64,000 bases of DNA, from the IMG/VR virus record IMGVR_UViG_3300025085_000013, positions 1-64,000 of that record; one strand, 5' to 3'. Both the position numbers and the translations under genes were made by a program. This stretch comes from a virus. A model generated the notes under the pieces. It did no database searches, was not told where the DNA came from, and worked only from the letters and a program-made list of their open reading frames with translations. Below, in pieces: positions 8,181-16,560 of this stretch (within the stretch, counting starts at the first letter, position 1; every line of letters starts with the position of its first letter).

Positions 8181-9452
8181 TTATCTACCGAACTTAATGA
8201 TACCTAATAGTTGATTAATTGCAGCAAAGGTTCCAGTTAGTTTGTAAATTTTTCCTTTATATTTAAATACTATACCTTCAGTTGGAAATATAGATTCTAT
8301 TCCACCAATTCTATCGAGCCTTGCTAACTCAGCCTCTACCTTTCTTACTTGGTCAGCGCCACCAGTCTTTTTAATCTTACTCCCTGCTGTTTGTATTTGT
8401 GTTCTTAATCTTTGGGCTTCATCAGATGGATTAGCAGCTAAAAAGTCAGACGCATTTTTTAAAATCACTGAACCTAGTTCCAAGAACAGATCTTCAAAAG
8501 GTCTAATGTTTTCTTTATATTTTTTAGCAACATCTTCTTTATCAAACTTTTTAACTAACGCAGCTTCTTTAGGTCCAGTTTGTTTGGCGAGAGATCTCAT
8601 GTTTAAGCTCTTCTTATCTCCGTATGCCCATCGCTTAAGTAAACCTTCTTTTACATCTTGTGATAGTGAAGGAAATTGTTTATTAATTAATTCTCTCCAC
8701 CACATTTCATGATATTTAGAAACCTCATCACTATCAGTTAAACCATATCTTTTTTCTAAAGCATTAACTTGATTAATAAATCTTTTCTTATTTGCAGTAA
8801 AATCTAAATCTTTTTGTAATTTAATAGCCTTAGGTGGAATTATTTTAAATGTTTTACCAATATCAGATTCAACCTTTTTAAGTATATCTGCGATTTCTTT
8901 TGCAGGTTTATTATTAGTACCTGTAATATTACCATTTCCATCCGTTTCTTTTATACCATGAAATTGAATAACATCTGTATCATAATGAATAACATTAGGG
9001 TTTTGTGAATAGATTAACTCCATGTTCATAAAGTCTTTTCCATTCTTAAAATATTTTTCCTGGTCAGCTGGAGAAAGGTTCATTAATAATCTAGCCAAAT
9101 CTTGTGCAGCAAATTGAAAAGTATCTTGTACTAATTTACTAGGATGACCTTCAAATTTATTCTTAAATTCAGAAAGAGTCATTGGATTCTTTAACTCTGT
9201 TTTGTTTCTTGCAAATTTAACTTCGCCATCTTGAATAGTAGCAAATGCATTTTGACCATCAGTCTTTTCGGTAGCCTCTTCTTCAAAGTTTAATTCACCT
9301 CTAAGACCAGCATCTATCATTGCCTTAAAATCACCAAAGGTTAAATCCTTATCATCAAATGGATGAGCCATGTGACCAGCGGCGCCACCTTCAAAAAGAA
9401 ATGGCTGACCTTTGTCAGTCAGCCATTCCTCGAATAATTTTATATGTTTCAT
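8181..9452 (-). CDS. Predicted covalent nucleotidyltransferase (DNA/RNA ligase-like) with capsid-targeting-like N-terminus
   Basis: Ligase-superfamily motifs occur in order: motif I EKTDGQN with candidate nucleophile Lys63, motif III FMNMELIY (141-148), IIIa-like VIQFHGI (161-167), motif IV EGIVFKY (392-398) and motif V KIYKLTG (401-407). The region 180-385 between IIIa and IV is a large helical insert, unlike standard DNA ligases, and no OB-fold follows motif V, so the protein ends right after the catalytic core. The N-terminus MKHIKLFEEWL followed by FLFEGG (18-23) resembles T4 internal-protein targeting peptides and shares MKHIKLFE with the next upstream gene (9455-9841). It sits in a run of such proteins. 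Joining or capping activity and packaging into the capsid are inferences; the canonical replication ligase is at 61004-62326. Confidence 0.7.
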   Translation of the reverse strand: MKHIKLFEEWLTDKGQPFLFEGGAAGHMAHPFDDKDLTFGDFKAMIDAGLRGELNFEEEATEKTDGQNAFATIQDGEVKFARNKTELKNPMTLSEFKNKFEGHPSKLVQDTFQFAAQDLARLLMNLSPADQEKYFKNGKDFMNMELIYSQNPNVIHYDTDVIQFHGIKETDGNGNITGTNNKPAKEIADILKKVESDIGKTFKIIPPKAIKLQKDLDFTANKKRFINQVNALEKRYGLTDSDEVSKYHEMWWRELINKQFPSLSQDVKEGLLKRWAYGDKKSLNMRSLAKQTGPKEAALVKKFDKEDVAKKYKENIRPFEDLFLELGSVILKNASDFLAANPSDEAQRLRTQIQTAGSKIKKTGGADQVRKVEAELARLDRIGGIESIFPTEGIVFKYKGKIYKLTGTFAAINQLLGIIKFGR

Positions 9453-9454
9453 GG

Positions 9455-9841
9455 TTATTTTTTAAGTTTAGCCAATTTCTCTTTAGCCATTTCAATATCA
9501 GCAAGCAAGCCACCTTCTTCTTCTTCCAATTCTTGAATTCTATAATCATCAGGATCTTCATCTTCAATCTCAGCTATATCCATTCTAATCATTTCTATGC
9601 GATCATCCATTTCCTTGATCTCATCCTCCAACTTTTTAATTTCTTCGGAATTATCATCAGATCCACCTTTTAGTTGATCTTCCTTTGCCTTTACCTTTTT
9701 ATATAAAGGATTGTCAGGATCTCCTAATATTGTCTTTACGGTAACTTCTCTACCACTTTTAGGATTCTTGATCTTACTATTATAAAATTTATCTAAATCG
9801 GATTCTAATAGAAATTGTTCAAATAATTTAATATGTTTCAT
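9455..9841 (-). CDS. Small acidic coiled-coil protein with capsid-targeting-like N-terminus
   Basis: 128 residues. It opens MKHIKLFEQFLLES, nearly the same as the downstream ligase-like protein, with a candidate prohead-protease site after the Glu of FLLE. Residues ~62-128 are a charged heptad-type coiled coil rich in Glu, Lys, Ile and Leu. The downstream gene follows after 2 nt. By analogy with T4 core/internal proteins it may be a scaffold-core or internal head protein; I know no specific homologue. Confidence 0.7.
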   Translation of the reverse strand: MKHIKLFEQFLLESDLDKFYNSKIKNPKSGREVTVKTILGDPDNPLYKKVKAKEDQLKGGSDDNSEEIKKLEDEIKEMDDRIEMIRMDIAEIEDEDPDDYRIQELEEEEGGLLADIEMAKEKLAKLKK

Positions 9842-9848
9842 GTTTTAA

Positions 9849-10187
9849 TTATTTTGTATATGCAAAAAGATCTTCACCATCGTCAAATACAACTACATTC
9901 TTACCTTTATATTTGCCGTGATATGCTTTATCATAAATAGTAGAATCTATAGGAAGAGATTTCATTCCTCCAATAACATCAAATAAATCAGAACCTTCAT
10001 CTTCGGTAGTATCTGTCATTATCATGATATCATCAGCTTTTCTGGCCTTAAGAGCTTTAAGAACAGTAGCAATACCTTTTTCATTTTTCTTTACATCTTC
10101 ACCAGCAGTATCTACTGCATCGGCGAAAGTAAACCTTTCATTTAAAGATTCATTTACAAAATCTGCAAACTTTTTTATATTACTCAT
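9849..10187 (-). CDS. Small protein with capsid-targeting-like N-terminus
   Basis: 112 residues beginning MSNIKKFADFVNESLNE; FVNE followed by Ser fits the (L/I/V)-x-E processing pattern of T4 prohead protease substrates. The rest (about 20-112) is a compact alpha/beta-looking acidic domain ending in NVVVFDDGEDLFAYTK. No catalytic motif is recognised. It lies between the coiled-coil and acidic polyprotein-like genes, so a head-internal protein is the working guess. Confidence 0.65.
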   Translation of the reverse strand: MSNIKKFADFVNESLNERFTFADAVDTAGEDVKKNEKGIATVLKALKARKADDIMIMTDTTEDEGSDLFDVIGGMKSLPIDSTIYDKAYHGKYKGKNVVVFDDGEDLFAYTK

Positions 10188-10205
10188 ATCTTTAGTTTTA
10201 ATTTA

Positions 10206-11753
10206 TTATGATCCCATCGTAGATTGTAAAGCTCCAACCATTGCTCCATAATCTTCACCATACTTCTTAAGTAATCCTTCAGCAGTTTCAGTTGCCTTAG
10301 TTTCATCAAAGTCATCTCCGAATGCATCTTTTAGAATTGCCATTGCATATTCTTTAAATTCATCAGCAGAAGTAATATCCTTTTCATTAATCTTAGCTTC
10401 TCCAACTAATGCTTCGCCTTTTGATTCAGGTTGTACTTTTACCTTACCCATATTCATTATGTCTCCAGCAATACCTGCGGCAGATTCAGAACCATCGCCC
10501 ATTTCTGCAGGAACTTCAGTAGCATCCTTAAGATCATCAGCTTCACCCTTTACTTCAGTTGTAATATTTTGATCTTTAGTAACTAATTCTTCACCTTTTG
10601 ATTCAGGTTGTTCTTTTACCTTACCCATATCCATTATATCTCCAGCAATACCAGCAGCGGTTTCAGAACCGTCACCTTTCTCTGCAGGAATAGCAAGACC
10701 ATCATCACCAGCAACTTCATCAGCAATTTCATCACCTTCAACTTTAGTAATTACTTCACCAACACCTTCTTCTACTGATTCATCTTCTTCAGTATCTTCA
10801 GCTTCTTCTACTTCTTCATCTTCCTCTTCTACATAAGCTTCAGTTACAAAGTTTGAAAAAGACATGATTCTTGATTCATCTTTCTTTTCTTCATCTTCAT
10901 CATATTCAACATCTTTCTTTAATGCATCAATTTCAGAGTCATCAGATTTAACAGCTCCTTTATAATGATCAGCTTTTTCTTTGTCATCCTCAGAATCAAC
11001 TTTCTTATCACCTTTATCTTCTAGCTCATCACCTTCTTTTTCATCTTCCATACCTTTAGATTCTTCATCTTCAGAAAGAGGCTCTTTAGACGCTGCTATA
11101 GGAACAGCATAGTCTTCAGGTTCTTCATCATCATCGTGATATTTAACATTCTTATTTACGGTAACTTCTTTTTCTTTAATAAAATCTTCAAAGGCCATAA
11201 TTCTTCTAGTAGCAGCTGGTGTTTCTTCTTCTTCAGCAGCAACATCAACACCATCTTCATCTTTAACTTCATCAGCTTCAGCAGGAACATCAGCAGTAAT
11301 TTCAGGATCGTCAGATACCTTATCACCTGCTTTATCTTCTATATCTTTAGGTTCGCCTTTAGCTAATACTTCATCTTCGATATCTTTCGCGGTATCTTCT
11401 TCAACTTCATCAGTTTCAGCGACTTCACCAGATGCACCAGTTTCTTTATCTTCTTCCTTTTCACCTTCTTCACCTTCTAATGATTTAGGTTCGCCTTTCT
11501 TTTTAACTTCATCAGCTATATCTTCGGCTCTATCTTCTTCAAGCTCATCTTCAGAGATATCTTGTTTAGGAGTAAAATCCTTTAATAAACCTTCTAATTT
11601 AGTTAGAAGATTTTTTTCTTTCTTTAATTCGTCAACGCTTTCGTAACCGAGTTTTTTAACAAGATCCATTACTGCATCGTGATTAACATCTGCCGATTCA
11701 TTAATTGAACCTTCGGCCTTTGTCATCATTGAAAACTTTTTGATTGGTTTCAT
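10206..11753 (-). CDS. Very acidic polyprotein-like protein with three capsid-targeting-like motifs (prohead core candidate)
   Basis: 515 residues dominated by Glu and Asp. Capsid-targeting-like segments occur at the start (MKPIKKFSMMTKAEGSINES) and internally at 185-194 (IMAFEDFIKE) and 296-305 (IMSFSNFVTE), the two internal ones both preceded by Arg. Two ~36-residue repeats lie at 355-390 and 414-449 (core GDGSE-AAGIAGDIM-MGKVK), and a shorter repeat around 73-92 and 118-137 (DIADEVKKKGEPK / DIEDEVLAKGEPK). Residues 460-515 form a probable helical domain. T4 gp67 and gp22 are acidic core proteins chopped by the prohead protease into peptides; this protein looks like several such units in one chain. 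Function is inferred from that analogy. Confidence 0.7.
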   Translation of the reverse strand: MKPIKKFSMMTKAEGSINESADVNHDAVMDLVKKLGYESVDELKKEKNLLTKLEGLLKDFTPKQDISEDELEEDRAEDIADEVKKKGEPKSLEGEEGEKEEDKETGASGEVAETDEVEEDTAKDIEDEVLAKGEPKDIEDKAGDKVSDDPEITADVPAEADEVKDEDGVDVAAEEEETPAATRRIMAFEDFIKEKEVTVNKNVKYHDDDEEPEDYAVPIAASKEPLSEDEESKGMEDEKEGDELEDKGDKKVDSEDDKEKADHYKGAVKSDDSEIDALKKDVEYDEDEEKKDESRIMSFSNFVTEAYVEEEDEEVEEAEDTEEDESVEEGVGEVITKVEGDEIADEVAGDDGLAIPAEKGDGSETAAGIAGDIMDMGKVKEQPESKGEELVTKDQNITTEVKGEADDLKDATEVPAEMGDGSESAAGIAGDIMNMGKVKVQPESKGEALVGEAKINEKDITSADEFKEYAMAILKDAFGDDFDETKATETAEGLLKKYGEDYGAMVGALQSTMGS

Positions 11754-11778
11754 TATAATTATCTTTTTTTGATTCTTT

Positions 11779-11790
11779 TTTTATATATCC
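11779..11790 (-). promoter_or_regulatory. Putative late-promoter box
   Basis: Minus strand GGATATATAAAA, 25 nt before the start of the acidic core-protein gene and just after the uvsW stop. Confidence 0.35.
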
Positions 11791-11816
11791 ATCTCTCATA
11801 AGAAAGATATTCTATA

Positions 11817-13319
11817 TTAGTATCTAACATTTTGCACCTCAAATGGAAACTTTTCCTCTTTGTAAATTTTTCTTCTTTCCATACCATGTCTGTATATGTA
11901 ATTTACCCAGTCATGATCATCTACTTTATAACGGAAATCATCAATAAAATCATATATTTTTACAACGTCTTTAGATGAGTGCTTTCTTAATCCTCTACCG
12001 ATTGATTGTCTAATGATCACTTCGGATTTAAATGATTCAGTAAAAAATATGTTGTGTATATTTTTAATAGATATACCGGTTGAGAATGTACCATACGAAG
12101 CTACAATAATAACATCATCATTTTTTTCCATTCTTTTTTTGAACTCTTCTCTAAAATCAGATTTAACAGAACCGTCTACATAATAAACTTTCTTATCTGT
12201 TATTGCTCGAAGTTTTTGGTATATCTTTTCACCATAAGCTATTTTATGAAATAGCACTAGTGAATTAGATGTAGACTTTTTAATTACTTGACAAACGAAA
12301 TCTAACCTCTTTTCGCTTTCATTAATAAAGTTCTGTTCTAAACTAAATAGCTTTTGTCTATCATATGGGTTTTTAGATAATGATGAAAATGCTTCTTTTT
12401 GAGCATCGGTTGCATATTCCATGTGGATTTGCAATACTTTACATTTTGCAATATGACCTTCTTCTTGTAAGTGAGCAGCTTTTACTTGAGTTACTAATGG
12501 GCCCATTGCCGACATTAAGCTTAGTCTATTTACAGTTCCTCTTTTAGGAATAGTACCGCTCAAACCAAATCTGTAGTCACAATGCCAGCATTTATCCATT
12601 ATCTTTTGAATTGAATTTGCTTTTGCTTTATGAGTTTCATCTACAAAGACTGCATCAAATTGGCTAAAGTATTCCTCGTCCTTTTTAGTTAATGATTGGT
12701 AAGTACCTATAACAACATTAGAACTCTTTCGTAATTTTACGCCTGCATAAATTTGTTGAATCTTAATAGGTACCCTGCCTTTATTGTATTCTTCAAAGTC
12801 TCCGCTTGCTTGAACAACTAAACTTACATTAGGTACTATCATTAAGATTTTCTTTTTACCTAACTGTTCCATCATATAAGCAACCACCATAAATGAAATT
12901 AAAGTTTTACCTGCAGATGTTGCTAATTCAGCCAAACACCGTCTATACTTTAAAATCTTTATCGCTGCATCAATTTGATAATCTCTAGGCTTAATTTCAG
13001 ATGTAGCAAAAAACTCATCTACCCAAGATCTAAATATTTCTTCATCTATAGAAGTATCAAAAATATCAGTTATACCGTTTAATGTAAATTGATAATCATA
13101 TTCTTTACATATATCAATTACTTCTTTCCATAACCCTGCCGGAATTTTATTTCTTTTGATAAATGAAATATTACCATCCCATACCTTTTTCTTTACTAGA
13201 GGGTGAAATCTCCAACCTTCTATTTTCTTAGTAAGACTAGATTTTAATTGCTCATATTCCAATTCGGTGCATGAATCAATTACTAAAAACTTTTTATTTT
13301 CCGACAGAGATAGTTCCAT
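11817..13319 (-). CDS. uvsW: UvsW-type SF2 DNA/RNA helicase
   Basis: 500 residues, close to T4 UvsW. An N-terminal domain (1-105) precedes the helicase core: Q-like PRDYQIDA (111-118), Walker A ATSAGKTL (133-140), DETH box (227-230), SGT (254-256), and motif VI QSIGRGLRK near residue 450. T4 UvsW unwinds branched DNA and R-loops and shifts the phage from origin- to recombination-dependent replication. Its start codon overlaps the stop of the UvsY-like gene by one base, the same gene pairing as T4 uvsW/uvsY. Confidence 0.93.
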   Translation of the reverse strand: MELSLSENKKFLVIDSCTELEYEQLKSSLTKKIEGWRFHPLVKKKVWDGNISFIKRNKIPAGLWKEVIDICKEYDYQFTLNGITDIFDTSIDEEIFRSWVDEFFATSEIKPRDYQIDAAIKILKYRRCLAELATSAGKTLISFMVVAYMMEQLGKKKILMIVPNVSLVVQASGDFEEYNKGRVPIKIQQIYAGVKLRKSSNVVIGTYQSLTKKDEEYFSQFDAVFVDETHKAKANSIQKIMDKCWHCDYRFGLSGTIPKRGTVNRLSLMSAMGPLVTQVKAAHLQEEGHIAKCKVLQIHMEYATDAQKEAFSSLSKNPYDRQKLFSLEQNFINESEKRLDFVCQVIKKSTSNSLVLFHKIAYGEKIYQKLRAITDKKVYYVDGSVKSDFREEFKKRMEKNDDVIIVASYGTFSTGISIKNIHNIFFTESFKSEVIIRQSIGRGLRKHSSKDVVKIYDFIDDFRYKVDDHDWVNYIYRHGMERRKIYKEEKFPFEVQNVRY

Positions 13320-13768
13320 TAAAATTCCTTATCATCCAGATTAATTCTGTTTCTTATAGCAAACGCCATATTATCTAATGTTTTAATACACTCATAATAA
13401 TAATCTATATGAGATTGTAACATATCAATTTGTTGCCTAAGAGATGAAAGATCTGCTTTTATAAATTGATTCTTTTCACCGTTAGTTAACTTAACATCAT
13501 AGTTAATTGAATATTCTCGGTACTGTTGTTTATAATACCTATCCCAAGTAGCGTTCCTTTTATATATGGTAGTTTTAAAATCAGTTACTTTATCTAATAG
13601 TATTTGTCGATATGATAACATTCTTACTTGGCACTCGGCCAGCTCATTCATATTTTTAAGCTTAGAAACAAGATCTTTAATCTTTGATTTCCAATCATTT
13701 CTATCTGATGTTAATCTACCTTCCAACTGCTCATTAGCTTCTTTTATTTGTGTATCGTCAAATGCCAT
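13319..13768 (-). CDS. UvsY-like recombination mediator (probable)
   Basis: 149 mostly helical residues. T4 UvsY (about 137 aa) loads UvsX on gp32-coated ssDNA. The C-terminal stretch KTLDNMAFAIRNRINL resembles the DAIKSRGFAIKH region of T4 UvsY as I remember it, the length fits, and it sits directly beside uvsW as in T4. It overlaps its neighbours by one base on both sides. The call rests on position, size and a short motif, so it is moderate. Confidence 0.6.
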   Translation of the reverse strand: MAFDDTQIKEANEQLEGRLTSDRNDWKSKIKDLVSKLKNMNELAECQVRMLSYRQILLDKVTDFKTTIYKRNATWDRYYKQQYREYSINYDVKLTNGEKNQFIKADLSSLRQQIDMLQSHIDYYYECIKTLDNMAFAIRNRINLDDKEF

Positions 13769-13983
13769 TAAAATATTCCTTTATTATTATTAATCTTTTT
13801 ATAATTTTTAATCTTTGGTTGAAACTTCTTTTTAGGCTGAGGTAAAGAAAAACTAGTTTTTACTTCTTCTGCTTCAATTTTTTTAAACTTAGTAAATAAT
13901 TTAAGTTTTTTCTTAGAAGTTTCTAAATCATCATAAAAATCATCAAACTGTTCTGTCACAAAATTACTATAATTTTTTATCAT
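13768..13983 (-). CDS. Small basic protein with capsid-targeting-like N-terminus
   Basis: 71 residues. It begins MIKNYSNFVTEQFDDF, matching the FV-x-E pattern of the head-targeting-like peptides further downstream; the remainder is Lys-rich and low complexity (KKLKLFTKFKK, KKKFQPKIKNYKK). If cut after FVTE it would leave a small acidic-then-basic protein that could bind DNA in the head. It overlaps the primase stop by 4 nt and the next gene by one base. Confidence 0.55.
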   Translation of the reverse strand: MIKNYSNFVTEQFDDFYDDLETSKKKLKLFTKFKKIEAEEVKTSFSLPQPKKKFQPKIKNYKKINNNKGIF

Positions 13984-15053
13984 ATGAATATGAGATCTAA
14001 ATGGTTGTTTGTAAAATATTTATCCAACTCGTTTAAACACCCAGTCCTATGTTTATATTCATATTTAACTAGATCATTTAAATCTTTTACCTTTTTAGAA
14101 GGTATTCTAAAATCCTTTAAAAACTTATCCCACATAAAAACAGTATTACCTCTTTTTAGTTTTTGTATCATTTTAGTCTTTCCTTCAATATCATTATCAA
14201 AGAAATATCTAACAGTTGGAATTTCATCAAAATCTAGTATTTGTTTTTTAACACCAGTAAGACCAATTGTATTAGACATAAAGAATGAATCTATAGGACC
14301 TTCAAATACAGTAAACTGCCTACTTAAATCTGTAGTAAGTATACCGAATATCATTGATATTTTATTAAGAGAATCTAATTCTTCTTCTGAAACTTTTAAA
14401 GGTTTTTTAAGCCTATCATATATTCTTTCAATATTCCACGTTTTATATTTAGGACCACTATTGTCATCCAACGCTCTTACTTGAAAACCAACAATCTTTC
14501 CTTTAGGTGTAAGGTTAAATACATACAGTTCCTTTCGTCTTGGATCATAACCGAACTTTTCGGTTTTATGATGAAGTAATCTACTTTTTAAATAAGGATA
14601 TGCTCTATATGTTAATGAGTTTATTGGATAGACATTAAAACCTAATGCAATCTCATCAAATGTTAATGATAAATTATTTGCCATTTCAAATAAATGAAAC
14701 TCTAAAGTTTCACCTAGTGAAAAGTTTTTACGGTTTTCTTTAATGAAATTAATTACATTGATTCTTTCTTCACCTTCGAAGTTTTCATTGTGGTCTTTTA
14801 GGAAGACGTCTAAACTTTCGTGTGCTGAACAATTATAGCAATGATATTGTAAATTATTCCAATAAAGATTACCTCTCTTCTTTCTTACCGAATCTGTGGA
14901 GTCTCCACAATAAGGACATGCAAAATTTAATCTTTCCTTACTTTCTAATATTCTTCTTTTCTCAGGGTGAGAATGGTTAGTATGAAGAACTCGGACCACC
15001 TTATCGATGATCCGAGCTTTCATATCAGAAGATATTAATACTTCTGTTGCCAT
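13980..15053 (-). CDS. T4 gp61-type DNA primase
   Basis: 357 residues. The N-terminal zinc ribbon has Cys46-Cys49 (ACPYCGDS) and Cys72-Cys75 (HCYNC). The central part carries a TOPRIM-like signature FEGPIDSFF followed by an acidic DNDIEG segment, as in T4 gp61/DnaG-type primases. It makes RNA primers for lagging-strand synthesis together with a replicative helicase (gp41-like), which is not in this window. It lies directly downstream of gp32 (4-nt gap). Confidence 0.9.
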   Translation of the reverse strand: MATEVLISSDMKARIIDKVVRVLHTNHSHPEKRRILESKERLNFACPYCGDSTDSVRKKRGNLYWNNLQYHCYNCSAHESLDVFLKDHNENFEGEERINVINFIKENRKNFSLGETLEFHLFEMANNLSLTFDEIALGFNVYPINSLTYRAYPYLKSRLLHHKTEKFGYDPRRKELYVFNLTPKGKIVGFQVRALDDNSGPKYKTWNIERIYDRLKKPLKVSEEELDSLNKISMIFGILTTDLSRQFTVFEGPIDSFFMSNTIGLTGVKKQILDFDEIPTVRYFFDNDIEGKTKMIQKLKRGNTVFMWDKFLKDFRIPSKKVKDLNDLVKYEYKHRTGCLNELDKYFTNNHLDLIFI

Positions 15054-15057
15054 ATCA

Positions 15058-15990
15058 TTAAAGATCTAAACCATTAATGAAATCATCAAAATCATCTCCT
15101 TTAGAAGAATCTTCTGATTTTGTTTCTGTTGCCGCCGGGGAAGCAGATCCTGCAACAGCCGTTTCAGTTACTGACGCCGCTGCCTTTTCAGATTTTGCAG
15201 GAGACGGTGCAGCCTGTTTACGAGTTACAGTATCAATAGAGGAACCAGGATTACTAAATTGAGATAGTACACCCATTACCTTATTTCTCTGCTCATCGGT
15301 CCATGGACGATAATCAAAGTTGCCTAATTCAGGTGCATCCTTAATGTAACCAAGAATTGCAGTTCTACCAGCATCATCAGTTGTTACTGATTCTCCGCCG
15401 ATTGCCATTGCAGTTCGGCTACCTTGGAATTTACTAGAATCATAATTAGGATAACCACCTTTCTTTGAAATTACTAATTCAAAATTCTTTCCTTCAAACG
15501 GATCGAATACTTGAGTTGGTTCATCAAACTGAGGATTTAATTCCTCATCAATCTTAGCCTTAATCTTGTAACCAAATTTCATTACTTTAATTTGGCCTTC
15601 AAGATCTCTGTTCTGTGGATCCTTTACGATTTGAACCAATGCATAAAATACTTCTCTACGCTTAAGCCCTTCTGACATCTTTTTATCTACAGCAGATTCT
15701 GAGTTTCTAAGTTTAAAGAACATATCCTGTACCGGACATTTATCTCCAACAGTTGAAGGTGAGTCTGCGTAAAATCCGTTGCCATCTCTATCTTCTAACC
15801 AATAGACATATTTACGAACGAAAGGTTTACGTGGATTTTTTACATTAGGAAGAAACCTAATTAGTGAACGGTAAGTACCGTCTTGTCCCTGATCGGGTTT
15901 TGGTGTGTACAGATCGCTGCTTGGTGCAGGTCTGTCTCCAGTGTCAAGGTCCTTGACGCTTACACTGAAAATGTCGAATTCATTTGCCAT
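15058..15990 (-). CDS. gp32-type single-stranded DNA-binding protein
   Basis: 310 residues with the gp32 core (RSLIRFLPN, PFVRKYVYWLEDRDG, KFGYKIKAKI, FDPFEGKNFEL) and a long Ala/Ser/Thr linker ending in the acidic tail GDDFDDFINGLDL, which in T4 contacts replication partners. The T4 zinc site (His64, Cys77, Cys87, Cys90) is lost: DKCPVQDMFF keeps one Cys (Cys85). It is preceded by a 190-nt leader with promoter-like box and inverted repeats, the place where T4 gp32 controls its own translation. Primase follows in the same unit. Confidence 0.92.
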   Translation of the reverse strand: MANEFDIFSVSVKDLDTGDRPAPSSDLYTPKPDQGQDGTYRSLIRFLPNVKNPRKPFVRKYVYWLEDRDGNGFYADSPSTVGDKCPVQDMFFKLRNSESAVDKKMSEGLKRREVFYALVQIVKDPQNRDLEGQIKVMKFGYKIKAKIDEELNPQFDEPTQVFDPFEGKNFELVISKKGGYPNYDSSKFQGSRTAMAIGGESVTTDDAGRTAILGYIKDAPELGNFDYRPWTDEQRNKVMGVLSQFSNPGSSIDTVTRKQAAPSPAKSEKAAASVTETAVAGSASPAATETKSEDSSKGDDFDDFINGLDL

Positions 15991-16028
15991 TTTAATTGCC
16001 TTTTTATTTTACTTTGTTATTAATTAAT

Positions 16029-16123
16029 GGATATAACGCAGCGCTGCCTATTTAACTTGCCCGGGAATTGCCAATATACTTTGCCTTGTTATATGCCTGT
16101 TTATAAGTCACTGAATAATCAGT
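16029..16123 (-). promoter_or_regulatory. Structured leader of the gp32 gene
   Basis: Between the promoter-like box and the start codon the minus-strand RNA can form a hairpin ACTGA-TTAT-TCAGT (16110-16123), a palindrome GCAGCGCTGC (16038-16047) and a 7-bp long-range pairing of 16088-16094 with 16031-16037. T4 gp32 binds a structured leader to repress its own translation; an equivalent role here is inference. Confidence 0.4.
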
Positions 16124-16130
16124 TCCTTTG

Positions 16131-16144
16131 TTATTTATATATTC
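16131..16144 (-). promoter_or_regulatory. Putative promoter box of the gp32-primase unit
   Basis: Minus strand GAATATATAAATAA contains an exact TATAAATA, the T4 late-promoter consensus, in the non-coding gap after the GroES-like gene. Confidence 0.5.
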
Positions 16145-16180
16145 ATATCTCTATTTAGTTTCACACTAAACAGAAAAAAA

Positions 16181-16447
16181 TTATTCTATAATAGCAGTTA
16201 CATCGGAATCTCTAATACTAAATATCTTTTCACCGTTGTAAGTAAATTCAGTACCTGCTAAGTCATGAAATAATACCGTCATTCCTATTTTATAATCCGA
16301 ATCTTCTATATCTTCACCAACAGATAATATAACACCTGAATATGGTGGTGCATACTGGCCTTCAGATTTTGGTACATAGATGCTCCCAATTTTTTCTGGT
16401 TGTTCATCTTTTTTAAGAAATATTCTATTTTTTATTGCCTTTATCAT
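16181..16447 (-). CDS. GroES/Cpn10-like co-chaperonin
   Basis: 88 residues. It follows the Cpn10 pattern: N-terminal strand IKNRIFLKKDEQPEKIGSI, a mobile-loop region around SIYVPKSEGQYAPP, GVILSVGEDIED, KIGMTVLFHD and C-terminal DSDVTAIIE, matching bacterial GroES ends such as SDILAIVE. T4 encodes gp31, which replaces GroES with host GroEL for capsid-protein folding; a similar job is likely. It is shorter than T4 gp31 (111 aa) and closer to bacterial GroES in length. Confidence 0.88.
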   Translation of the reverse strand: MIKAIKNRIFLKKDEQPEKIGSIYVPKSEGQYAPPYSGVILSVGEDIEDSDYKIGMTVLFHDLAGTEFTYNGEKIFSIRDSDVTAIIE

Positions 16448-16560
16448 AATTTTCTGAAACTAAATTCTAAACTCTATATATAAAATATACCTAATTAAAG
16501 AAAGAGAAGTATCTAATTACTAGCATTTAAGTATATTGTGGTTTTAAGGTATAAAGTATT

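Noticed and set aside
13984-14484. 166-codon plus-strand open frame
   Set aside because: Lies wholly opposite the primase gene, with Leu/Ser/Ile-rich composition typical of antisense reading of AT-rich coding DNA.
16153-16180. Possible terminator after the GroES-like gene
   Set aside because: A 6-bp stem (TTTAGT...ACTAAA) exists, but on the transcribed strand the T-run comes before it, not after, so it does not fit a rho-independent terminator; the AT-only stem before the T-run is too weak.
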